A model generated the notes under the pieces. It did no database searches. It saw only the letters and a program-made list of their open reading frames with translations, and was not told the origin of the DNA. From positions 1-31,801 of the IMG/VR virus record IMGVR_UViG_3300044645_000573: a stretch of DNA of 31,801 nt. One strand, written 5' to 3'. This stretch comes from a virus. This document shows, piece after piece, positions 24,401 through 31,727 of the stretch; position 1 is the first letter of the stretch; each line of letters starts with the position of its first letter. The position numbers and the translations under genes are program-made.

Positions 24401-27400
24401 ATGCACCTCTAGACGATCAACCTGCTCGAACCAAAGAGGTCATCAAGAAGTTGATGGGTATTGAGGAAGACCCCAACTCCAAAAGCTCTCTTACAGAGTG
24501 GGATGCCTTTATCGCCATCCTGCAGTTCAATGGTGTGTCCACATTTGATAACTTCTACCGAAACATGGCAGTTGTCCTCGACCGAGTGCTGGCTGAGCCA
24601 GATAGACAGTGGCAGGAGTACTCGCTGTTTGATTCGGTGAAGAACTCCCCAATGTACAAGCGGGCCATCTCCGATGGTTTCCGTCTTCACATGGAGTCCA
24701 CCGGCTCCAAGGGCAACAGTTCCGCAGACAAGCGCATGTCACTCCTTCTGGTGGAAGAGGGTCTTCCGGGTCATCGATTCTTGGATCAAGGGTCTCGTCG
24801 CAGCAAAGCATGGGATGATCCCAAGGCCACCTTCAACACTGTTGTGTACAACGGCGGTGCTGTCCGGGCAATCGCTGAACAGTTGTGGCAACGCAACGGC
24901 GGCACAGGTATGCCAATGGCCTCGTACGAACTGGTCAATGGTGCCCAGAGAATCGTCCGGGCACTACAGAACCCCGACCACTCGTCCTTCGTTCACGAGA
25001 TGGGTCACGCCTACAAGGATATGGTCGCAGTCTACAACCCGGAACTGCATAGCCGCATCAAGGTCGCCCTTGGCGGTACCGCACATGGTCCCGTCACTAC
25101 AGCAATGCACGAACACTGGGCGCGTGCGTGGGAAGCCTACAGGCGTGAAGGCCGTGCCCCGACGAAGTACCTGAAGCAAGCCTTCAAGGACTTTGCTCAG
25201 TTCATGGTTGACATCTACAAGACGATCATTGGTACACCACTGGACAACAAACTCAGTCCGCAACTCCGCAAGTTGATGGATGAGATGGTTGTCCAGTTCG
25301 AGAAGGATCTGGATGACTATGGCAAGAAGAAGCAGATTCCTCCGAATCTGATGAACCCTACCACTCGTCTGGATGAAGCACTGAAGGCAGTCAAGTTGGC
25401 GCACGAGGCTCGAATCGGTTCACTGAACTCCGGTGAGACTGACAAGGACCAGTTGCAGGCTTTGGATGCTGCTGTTGGTGTTGCCAACAAGACGCTGGCG
25501 GAAGTCAACACACCCAACGCTGATAATCCGTTGGCTAACTACAACCCCAACGCACCTCTACAGGACATCATCGGCGTTGTGCCACTGGCAGCGCGTGGTG
25601 AGAAGCAGGATGTTGTGAATACTGTGAAGATCCTGAAGAACGCCCCCATACTTTCCTCAAAGGATGGCAAGGCATGGCTCAGTTCATATCTGACCAACAA
25701 GGCTCTTGCAGCGGTCAGCAAGGTCGGCAACAAGTTCCTGTCTACTGGTCGATACGAGATCGTGGCAAACTCTGTTCCGGCTATCCGTGCCCTCGGTGCG
25801 TGGATTGCTGATGTGGGTCCGGGTGCCAAGGCTGCTGCTGGTCTGTTCGAGAAGTCATTCTTGAATCTGGCTGCTGCTGCCCATGCTGCTCGTAGAACTG
25901 CTGGTGAGTTCAAGGAGAAGTACCGCACCCTGCTTGAGAAGACAGGATGGGATGAGACTCAGGAGAGAACGATCGTTCGTTCGATCATGCGTCAGTTGGC
26001 TGGTATGGCTCAGGGTCCGATGACCGCAGATGAAGCGGCTGTTCACTCGATGATGCGGGAGTATCTTGACTACTGGGGTAGTGCCGCTGTCGAAGCAGGA
26101 ACCATCGGTCACCTTGACGAGAACTACCACCCGATCAGTATCCTCAAGTCGCAGCATCACAGGCAGGGTGAAGTGATCGATGTTGTCTTTGACAACTGGA
26201 AGACAAAGTTCACCGCGCCCGATGCTCCGCTGCATCGAAAGACCCTGAAGCAATTGGGTTGGATTGAGAAGAAGCCGGATGGTTCATGGGGCAGGCGAGC
26301 CGATATTCTCCCCAGCCCTACAGGAGGAACTCCTGTTCCAATGGGCACATTGATGGATCTCCCAGATCAACCCAGTGTCCCCGGCACAAGATCCCTCCGT
26401 GAACTCTACCTTGAGGCTCTGTTGGATCCAACCACAGACTCCAAGGGTGTACCTGCTCGTGGCCTTCTGAAGGAAGCATGGGCATCAGTACACAAGGCAC
26501 TGGGTCATGCAGAGGTCGATACCTATGTCCCCGAGGCAGTCCACGGTCTATCCGTGGATCACACTCAGGCCCGTAGGATTGAACGCTCTGTCTGGTTGGA
26601 CCCAAGGTTGGAAGAGTTCATTGACTACAACATTGAGAACATCGTGGATGACTATGCCACGACTCTTGGTGCCAAGGTCAAGATTCAGGAATCAACCAAT
26701 GCCTTCGTCAAGGAACTGACCGGAGTAGACCGCAAGGACATCTCCGCAGAGAATCTGGTTGCTGCCATCAAGGATCAGGTGTTGATGAACACCGAACCCG
26801 GTGAGGCACGTAGGAAGGTGGAAGAGGCTTTCTCCTTCATTGAAGGTAAGGTCAGCTTCATCACCAGAAACGGTATTGCAACCGACCCAGCCCGAGACAT
26901 GGGTTGGGCTAACACAATGTCCAGCATTGCAATCAATCTCTCACAGAGTGCGATTGCTGGTAGGAACTCCGCTCAGCAGATCACTGTTGAATGGACAACC
27001 ATGTTGGCGAATGCTGCGTTCTCAAATGGCGTTACTGGTGTGCGTGACTTTGTTGTAGGTGTACTCCGCAGTGCCTCGGGTGATGAACTCAAGGGGCTGT
27101 ACCAGCACACCGAATATATGCGCTCACACACCCAGCGAATGATCTACGACATGGATCAGGACAACTCGGTTGTCCGCTCATGGTCAGACGCAGCAATCAA
27201 GAATCCGTTAAATCGAATCAAGGAGACAGCAACCAATCAACACACCTCAGGAATGCGGCGTGTTGGTGAGACTCTCGTGGCGGTGACCAATGGTCTCTCG
27301 CAACTGAGTCGCGGACTGGCCCTTGAGTCTCAGGTCAACCGCTTCACGCAGAACATGGCAGCAAGCATTGAACATGCCAAGATGTCCCGTACCTACCGCA

Positions 27401-28338
27401 AGGGGGCATGGGAGAAACTGTCGAATGCACTGCTTGCGGACCAAGCACGCCTTGCAAGTCTGCCACAGAAGGAAGCTGAGAAGGCATTCCGTGGTCATGC
27501 TCGTACGGCTGGGTTCGGTTCCGACTACTTGTTCGCTCAGCGTCTACTCTCGGCTGGTCTTCTCGATCCAGAATCCATTGCGGGTCTGAATCAGTTGAAG
27601 AACTTGGCGAGGGAAGATCTGTTCACGACCAAGAACGGAATCAACTATGATGCGATGAACCGTGCCGGTGGACTCACACGAGGGTTCTCCAATCGTCGTG
27701 AGTTGCTGGGATTGATCGACAAGGTGAAGGCTTTCGTGGAAACCGAGATCGACTCTCGTGCCACCAAGGTCTCCGTGCTTGACACCTTCACGGCTGGTGC
27801 CTCTGCCAAGGATCGCTTGGCTATGGCCTACACCTCGTTCGCACGAACGTGGTTCAACCGCACCATGATGGAGCGTCTGGGCAACCAGAGGCTTCATACC
27901 GCGGTGGGTGTGCTTGGCTTCACCCTGATGGCAGAGGTGTTGTACAACGCGCTCAATCGTATCGTCTATGACGGTGCGACGAAGGAAGATGAGATCGCTA
28001 AGTGGGAAGAGAATCCCGGTGCCACATTCTTGGACACGATGTCCCGCAGCAACTTCCTCGGAAGTGCGAACATCCTGACCCGTGTGGCAGCAGGTATCAT
28101 TGCCGAACAGCGATTCTCTGCTCAACCGAACTATCCCGAGACTGTGGCGTATCGTACGCTCAGTTCTCTGGCAAAGTTGATGGTGTCCTATAGTGACGAT
28201 GTTGAGATGACCGCAAAGGACTGGAAACAGATCAATGCGGTTGTCCCGGCTCTGAACAACTGGCTCCTTCAAACCGTGGCTCGGGCAACCGGCTACAAGG
28301 GCATCGCAGGTTGGATGACCGGAGAAGAAGCAGATTAA
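21418..28338 (+). CDS. Giant internal virion protein (gp16-like) with PARP-type ADP-ribosyltransferase and zincin metallopeptidase modules
   Basis: This protein has 2306 residues; T7 gp16 has 1318. Residues 1-700 are helical, with a hydrophobic segment near 315-335. Residues about 715-1150 hold a PARP-like ART pattern: WHGT (His722), GDGEGNQMFGWGLYFAD (Tyr754), LYRVE (979-983) with IWDAPLDDQ, GSRRSK near 1125, and TVVYNGG near 1141. This matches the ART domain of phage polyvalent proteins. Residues 1190-1260 carry VHEMGH (His1193, Glu1194, His1197) and MHEHWARAWEAY (Glu1232 as probable third zinc ligand). The C-terminal about 1000 residues are helical with a hydrophobic stretch (GFTLMAEVLYNAL) and resemble other long podophage core proteins. 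There is no clear transglycosylase motif. As the last core protein it should be ejected into the host. The core-protein role is inferred from order and size; the ART and zincin are seen by motif. Confidence 0.88.
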   Translation: MSQTVTQDRIGAVLNTPERPEPGPSTFYGSKFEPPEMHLDLETGLPKRGRAPHGLIDEFKASRLNPMGEEVGLEYFGGPRILTGSGVYRKWTNEALFTNRMASINAMTEDERKSNGIADWNGTFKTGLEQWKNKYTNTERQLTGWTDEEVATMGGPEKVDEQFRMWSQAYFAEQTLNDPAIADEGWLRWAATGIPGLAADVFGDPSTYATVGAAALTKVIAKPLTKEFGKLAVRQAGKSMFRNTALREVAGSLISADAKLQSSKLAKVVDSLYVSHWLPDAVGQNVTQTYGQYMGLKSKLAAAEQDYTDLPEALGMAGLFGMGFAALGMGGTYVAKKWKDKAAASKAMRPIPASVVQAGPVPTPGPHAPTQTALNVLHAGAIMDNLKRITGDPQTMLHLWGDTNKWNRWDRLLGTTVADPMRLVRLLEKNASMEEVQAWHDDLDIRADFAEKALAAGKPLPNASSLVSRLWARHSTKNNLMGTIPVSAFPQRGGLSSPISPNANATVSKTGRARVFFNGGFPVFDKVGPKKMVSMPNGVGVELPKHILIDASDTTKALYMLGATPTPGKGRVLWDHLRSQFPALNDSEIAGLATKTRQLVRHEIDQVLEQQGSYDSPIHVLSDSWSTLLGSMDRDPITGKVIRTLQDRFQELEHSPERKRFRDEAVARFGSTSVDNELRIADVIVMQMAKSTGESVDKIYSQFSAQDGPAGANALFQFYSWHGTGAERIAQKGGFSTDYIGDGEGNQMFGWGLYFADKDTTGLHYRQIGLDKKGSQLQILNSSALVFAPDIEDLSTNVQEDLYNLLDVVRVFSSSDNEMVVIQRGLESITKINQNRAYLESTLNKVLSSANGLDKADIDGSLHNPVLKPTIYNELNNASFRYAFGDSTRIVDALDELFDTFHDSSIFDASRVSEDWIDYKLSDGGRSRVRKEILKLGGVIQELLHKAKDLDAKELENRFYNAIERHNEEARSHTPTASLYRVEHIHEKEDYAIWDAPLDDQPARTKEVIKKLMGIEEDPNSKSSLTEWDAFIAILQFNGVSTFDNFYRNMAVVLDRVLAEPDRQWQEYSLFDSVKNSPMYKRAISDGFRLHMESTGSKGNSSADKRMSLLLVEEGLPGHRFLDQGSRRSKAWDDPKATFNTVVYNGGAVRAIAEQLWQRNGGTGMPMASYELVNGAQRIVRALQNPDHSSFVHEMGHAYKDMVAVYNPELHSRIKVALGGTAHGPVTTAMHEHWARAWEAYRREGRAPTKYLKQAFKDFAQFMVDIYKTIIGTPLDNKLSPQLRKLMDEMVVQFEKDLDDYGKKKQIPPNLMNPTTRLDEALKAVKLAHEARIGSLNSGETDKDQLQALDAAVGVANKTLAEVNTPNADNPLANYNPNAPLQDIIGVVPLAARGEKQDVVNTVKILKNAPILSSKDGKAWLSSYLTNKALAAVSKVGNKFLSTGRYEIVANSVPAIRALGAWIADVGPGAKAAAGLFEKSFLNLAAAAHAARRTAGEFKEKYRTLLEKTGWDETQERTIVRSIMRQLAGMAQGPMTADEAAVHSMMREYLDYWGSAAVEAGTIGHLDENYHPISILKSQHHRQGEVIDVVFDNWKTKFTAPDAPLHRKTLKQLGWIEKKPDGSWGRRADILPSPTGGTPVPMGTLMDLPDQPSVPGTRSLRELYLEALLDPTTDSKGVPARGLLKEAWASVHKALGHAEVDTYVPEAVHGLSVDHTQARRIERSVWLDPRLEEFIDYNIENIVDDYATTLGAKVKIQESTNAFVKELTGVDRKDISAENLVAAIKDQVLMNTEPGEARRKVEEAFSFIEGKVSFITRNGIATDPARDMGWANTMSSIAINLSQSAIAGRNSAQQITVEWTTMLANAAFSNGVTGVRDFVVGVLRSASGDELKGLYQHTEYMRSHTQRMIYDMDQDNSVVRSWSDAAIKNPLNRIKETATNQHTSGMRRVGETLVAVTNGLSQLSRGLALESQVNRFTQNMAASIEHAKMSRTYRKGAWEKLSNALLADQARLASLPQKEAEKAFRGHARTAGFGSDYLFAQRLLSAGLLDPESIAGLNQLKNLAREDLFTTKNGINYDAMNRAGGLTRGFSNRRELLGLIDKVKAFVETEIDSRATKVSVLDTFTAGASAKDRLAMAYTSFARTWFNRTMMERLGNQRLHTAVGVLGFTLMAEVLYNALNRIVYDGATKEDEIAKWEENPGATFLDTMSRSNFLGSANILTRVAAGIIAEQRFSAQPNYPETVAYRTLSSLAKLMVSYSDDVEMTAKDWKQINAVVPALNNWLLQTVARATGYKGIAGWMTGEEAD

Positions 28339-28341
28339 CCA

Positions 28342-28382
28342 CACCGAGGCTCCTTAACTGGGGCCTCGGTGCTTTCTTTATT
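28342..28382 (+). terminator. Intrinsic terminator before the tail fibre gene
   Basis: CACCGAGGC (28342-28350) and GCCTCGGTG (28363-28371) pair perfectly, and CC with GG inside extends the stem across one T-G pair to a six-base loop. CTTTCTTTATT follows. It lies three bases after the gp16-like stop. Confidence 0.85.
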
Positions 28383-28393
28383 GGAGACAAACA

Positions 28394-30439
28394 ATGCTCA
28401 GCAGTGTAAGATATGTATTGACTTCACCGGCTCCGGTGACGTTCTCGTTTGGTTCGTTGGAACTGTTGCCGGATGAGATGGTCAGTGAGGATACGCAGAT
28501 CAATGTGACTCTGAACGGCTCCCCTTTGACCATCACCACTGACTACACCGTCAATGAAGCCACAGATCAGATCACCATCGTTGGTGCCACTGCTGCTGGA
28601 CTTGGTGATGGTGATGTCGTCATCATCTCTCGTGAGACCAAGAAGGATGTGCCGTATGTCACGTTCGTCAACAACAGTCTGATCACTGCTGATGACTTGA
28701 ACCTGACCACGTTGCAGACATTCTTCATCGCACAGGAAGCGTACGACCTCGCGTCGAATGCTTTGCAGAAGGATCCCACTGAAACCTATTGGGATGCCAA
28801 GGGCATCTCGATTGAGAACGCATCACCCGCGACCACGGGAAACGGTCTGGTCACCAAGAATCAGGTCTACGATATCATGGGCGGTGCAGAGACCGCATCC
28901 GTGGATTCTGTTGAAGAGTGGTGTCTTACTGGTGACGGTATCCTTGACACCTTTGCTCTGCCCGGAATCAGGCAACCTAGCACATCGTGTGAGTATCTGG
29001 TGACCATTGATGGTCACCTAATCCACTGTACGTGCCCCACGGGTGGCTCATGGTCAAGTTCACCACACAGTAGCGGATCCGGTTCACTGTCTGAGGCACA
29101 GGCAACACTGGTGGACGACACATTCCCAACCGGAGTGTGCATCACGAGTGGCCCAACGGCTGCTGCAACAATCGTCACTAACCTGACTGCGTTGAAGACC
29201 AGCCTTGAGGCTGAGCATCTGACTACCGGCATGAACTACGGCATCGCGGCATCCAGCGAGTTCTATGGAACCTTGGATGATGCGATCGCGTTCTTCACCA
29301 CGGGTGCTGGTGCCGCTGGTAACGGATACTACAAGTACTGCCCGTCTGATGTCTCGATCATCCCGATCGCATACAACATCGACTCGACTGCACGTACCAT
29401 TGAGTTCTCCTATCCACCCAAGGCTGGTTGGAAGATTCAGGTTCGTGCATGGGTTGGTACTGTCCGTGCTGACTTCGCTGAGGAATCCATCAATGGATCC
29501 GCTCTGCGTAACGCCACGGTTACCTATGACAAGTTGACCGCAGATGCAAACTTTGCAGCCGTATATCGGTTCGTGGTGTTTGACACCAACGGGTTGGCTT
29601 CTGTGTCCACAATCTCCAGTGCCCACATCGTTGGGTTCGACACCAGTGTTCGACTCAATCGGTTGGATCAGATGGCTGTGCCTACGGCCAGCGTCAGTTT
29701 GAACTGGCAGAAGATCACTGCCCTCACAAGTGGTACGACCACCTATGAGGCCGTGAACTACGGACAGTTGACGGGTGCAGTCAGCACAATCAACTCCACC
29801 ATCTCCGTTCTTCAGAGCAACGTGTCTGGTCCGCAGAACGCGGGCTTCGATCAGAACTATGCAGGTACCCCAAGTGACCTGTTCTTCCAGAACTCGTTTG
29901 ATTCACGATCCGCTATCACACCGCCATCACTGTGTGATGTGACGAAGTGGCGAGGTGTTGTCTGCAAGGAAGCACGCAGGACATCAGCATACCGAGCCGC
30001 CAACAAGGATCTTGATGATCCGGTGCTGAAGTATTTCGTACCGCGCCGTGTGACACTGGTGTGCTACGGTCGATTGTACAATGTGGATGCCTCGGGTAAC
30101 CCCACTACTCAGTTCTCTGGTACTGACCTCAACCATGTGTTCCGCTTTGAACGCTGGGACGAAAGCGCTGATGTTGGTTTCTATCCCTATGTGAGTGTTG
30201 CGTCGGGTGTGTATAAGTACCTGTTGTCTCCCGCTGAGTACGCCAAGGATGGTGCGGATCGTGAGAATGGGAACTCCCTGCCGGGCGGTGCATCAGCCTA
30301 TCTCGAAATCGAAACAACTGCACCCTTCCGTACTTGGTTGTGTTTCGAGGATGGAAGCGGGAATCCCCTTGCTCTGTGCAAGGCGGCAACCCCTGCAACG
30401 CGCGGTGTGATTCAGATCATCGCAGAAAGAGGTTTGTAA
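28394..30439 (+). CDS. Tail fibre protein (T7 gp17 N-terminal domain)
   Basis: This 681-residue protein (T7 gp17 has 553) would be the receptor-binding fibre. Residues 1-150 match the gp17 tail-attachment domain in layout: VRYVLTSPAPVTFSFGSLELL, ITTDYTVNEATDQITI, DVVIISRET, ITADDLNLTTLQTFFIAQEAYDL and DAKGISIENA. The middle includes a Gly/Ser-rich segment and probable beta-helical or triple-stranded repeats (YDKLTADANF, YEAVNYGQLTGAVSTINSTI). The last about 180 residues (from FQNSFDSRSAI) look like a distinct globular tip with aromatic and Arg residues and probably contact the host. GGAG at 28383-28386 precedes ATG 28394. Its stop shares one base with the next gene. Confidence 0.92.
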   Translation: MLSSVRYVLTSPAPVTFSFGSLELLPDEMVSEDTQINVTLNGSPLTITTDYTVNEATDQITIVGATAAGLGDGDVVIISRETKKDVPYVTFVNNSLITADDLNLTTLQTFFIAQEAYDLASNALQKDPTETYWDAKGISIENASPATTGNGLVTKNQVYDIMGGAETASVDSVEEWCLTGDGILDTFALPGIRQPSTSCEYLVTIDGHLIHCTCPTGGSWSSSPHSSGSGSLSEAQATLVDDTFPTGVCITSGPTAAATIVTNLTALKTSLEAEHLTTGMNYGIAASSEFYGTLDDAIAFFTTGAGAAGNGYYKYCPSDVSIIPIAYNIDSTARTIEFSYPPKAGWKIQVRAWVGTVRADFAEESINGSALRNATVTYDKLTADANFAAVYRFVVFDTNGLASVSTISSAHIVGFDTSVRLNRLDQMAVPTASVSLNWQKITALTSGTTTYEAVNYGQLTGAVSTINSTISVLQSNVSGPQNAGFDQNYAGTPSDLFFQNSFDSRSAITPPSLCDVTKWRGVVCKEARRTSAYRAANKDLDDPVLKYFVPRRVTLVCYGRLYNVDASGNPTTQFSGTDLNHVFRFERWDESADVGFYPYVSVASGVYKYLLSPAEYAKDGADRENGNSLPGGASAYLEIETTAPFRTWLCFEDGSGNPLALCKAATPATRGVIQIIAERGL

Positions 30440-31134
30440 TGAAGAAGGCGTTTGCGGTGATCCTGTTGATGCTCCTGTTTGTGACCACTGGTTGCTTCAG
30501 TTCTCCGTCAACCAATAAGCACGGAGACAACATCCGTGACTATGCGGTTGATGTAGATCAGGCGGCTGAGCGGATCCGTGAACTGGAACATGGTGTGCTG
30601 GAGAAGACCGAGAAACTCCACACCGAAATCGCTGTGGCTATGAAGGCTATGGATGATGTCGCTCCGTTTGTTCCCGAAGAGAATCGTTCTCTTGTCTACG
30701 ATGCCAAGGTTCACATGATGACCGCAGACGAACTGCGATCCTCGATCGTGGCCGATGTGTTTGCTGTTGACAAGAAGGCAACCGAGATTGCCAAAGCAGT
30801 GAAGGGTGTGAAGAAGGAATCCGGCAAGGTCCGCGATGCTCCCTCGTTTCTCTCCGACATCCTTGTCGGACTCAAGTGGCTGTTGTTTGTCATTGTCGGG
30901 ACCGTAGTGCTGGCACTGGGCTGGCGCTTCGGTCTCGACAAGTTGATTGCTGCCTTTGCCAAGATCCTCGCGGGTTGGGTTGAGTGGCTTGGAAGCATCC
31001 TCCATCGCAAGTTGGATGGTCCTGCCAAGTTGTTCGTTGAGGGTAAACCCTCTGAAGCCCTTGCTGCTCTGCGTGCGACCGATGCCGCATTCGACAAGAT
31101 CTTCAAGGAGGCCAAGGCCAATGCCAAAGGATGA
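30439..31134 (+). CDS. Phage lipoprotein with a second membrane segment (possible unimolecular spanin)
   Basis: This gene encodes a 231-residue protein. The N-terminus is a lipoprotein signal: MKK, a hydrophobic run, then TTGC (Cys19) followed by FSS. Residues about 30-140 are a charged helical segment (AAERIRELEHGVLEKTEKLH) likely to form a periplasmic coiled coil. Residues about 147-167 (WLLFVIVGTVVLALGWRFGL) are a membrane segment, followed by an amphipathic region and a short basic tail. An outer-membrane lipid anchor joined to an inner-membrane segment is the plan of u-spanins (T1 gp11), which fuse the two membranes at lysis; the long tail after the membrane segment is unusual. ATG 30439 overlaps the fibre stop by one base; a longer frame back to 30334 is rejected. 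It is next to the holin candidate, which supports a lysis role. Confidence 0.75.
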   Translation: MKKAFAVILLMLLFVTTGCFSSPSTNKHGDNIRDYAVDVDQAAERIRELEHGVLEKTEKLHTEIAVAMKAMDDVAPFVPEENRSLVYDAKVHMMTADELRSSIVADVFAVDKKATEIAKAVKGVKKESGKVRDAPSFLSDILVGLKWLLFVIVGTVVLALGWRFGLDKLIAAFAKILAGWVEWLGSILHRKLDGPAKLFVEGKPSEALAALRATDAAFDKIFKEAKANAKG

Positions 31135-31318
31135 TTGGGAGGCACACCGTATGCACGTAGTCGGATCTATTGATCGTCTTGAGAAGAAGATCGAGGGCCT
31201 GATTGACCGTGTGCAAGACATGCAGACCAAGGTTGGGGTGGCCTCCATTATTGCCTCGGTGTTGTCCAGTGTTACCCTGACGCTGGCCGTTCAGTTCATT
31301 GTCAAGCGAGTGATGTGA
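31121..31318 (+). CDS. XhlA-like holin or lysis protein (65 aa)
   Basis: This is a small membrane protein with a charged heptad helix (IDRLEKKIEGLIDRVQDMQ) followed by one C-terminal membrane segment (VASIIASVLSSVTLTLAVQF) and a basic end (IVKRVM). This is the XhlA (haemolysin/holin-associated) layout. It sits where T7 has its holin (17.5), between fibre and small terminase. AAGGAGG at 31105-31111 is nine bases before ATG 31121, and a second in-frame ATG at 31151 has GGGAGG at 31137-31142 eight bases upstream, so two forms differing by ten residues are possible. The first start overlaps the lipoprotein gene by 14 bases. The stop overlaps the terminase start. Confidence 0.78.
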   Translation: MPKDDWEAHRMHVVGSIDRLEKKIEGLIDRVQDMQTKVGVASIIASVLSSVTLTLAVQFIVKRVM

Positions 31319-31689
31319 TGCCCAAGCGAAAGCCTGTAAAGAGATCTCCCGTTCCCAAAGACCCAACAGTTGCCCTGAAGGAGCGGGTTCTCATCACCCC
31401 CGAGTTTGAGTTCGATGACCTTCCCTTGAAGGATCTTGAGATCATCCATCGGAAGGTGCTGGACTCATTGAAGAAGGTTGACACTTCTCTGAATGACACT
31501 CTCCGAAGAGTGCTTGTTCAATGTATCACCCAAGACCTCCACGATCCCGAGAAGTGTACGCCCGGTCTGTATCAGGCTGCACTCAGGTTGATCGGTGAGG
31601 AACTTGGTGGTGCTGATATGGAAGGTGTTGTGACAGGAATGAAGGTGAAGGAACTGACAAAGAACCTTCCTGAGTTCGATGACGATTGA
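31318..31689 (+). CDS. Terminase small subunit (T7 gp18-like)
   Basis: This 123-residue protein (T7 gp18 has 89) would recognise the concatemer and regulate packaging by the large subunit. It has a basic, Pro-rich N-terminus (PKRKPVKRSPVPKDP), a helical body (LKDLEIIHRKVLDSLKKVD, GLYQAALRLIGEELGG), and an acidic end (PEFDDD). Its location directly before the large terminase and after the holin is the T7 order. ATG 31318 overlaps the TGA of the holin gene; GTG 31315 is a less likely start. Sequence similarity in this family is low, so the call relies on order. Confidence 0.82.
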   Translation: MPKRKPVKRSPVPKDPTVALKERVLITPEFEFDDLPLKDLEIIHRKVLDSLKKVDTSLNDTLRRVLVQCITQDLHDPEKCTPGLYQAALRLIGEELGGADMEGVVTGMKVKELTKNLPEFDDD

Positions 31690-31693
31690 TTCA

Positions 31694-31723
31694 GATCACC
31701 ACTGCCTAAAGGTGGTGGTGATC
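31694..31723 (+). promoter_or_regulatory. Hairpin overlapping the ribosome binding region of the large terminase gene
   Basis: Arms 31694-31706 (GATCACCACTGCC) and 31711-31723 (GGTGGTGGTGATC) pair over 13 positions with two G-T pairs and loop TAAA. ATTT follows, then ATG 31728. The only purine-rich sequence that could bind the ribosome (AAAGGTGG) is in the loop and 3' arm, so the structure may lower terminase translation or act as a weak terminator. Confidence 0.6.
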
Positions 31724-31727
31724 ATTT

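Noticed and set aside
27544-28344. 266-codon minus-strand frame over the end of the gp16-like gene
   Set aside because: Antisense shadow of a long coding gene; composition and motifs are not protein-like.
30334-30438. Upstream extension of the lipoprotein gene
   Set aside because: It would place 35 residues before a clear lipoprotein signal and overlap the fibre gene.
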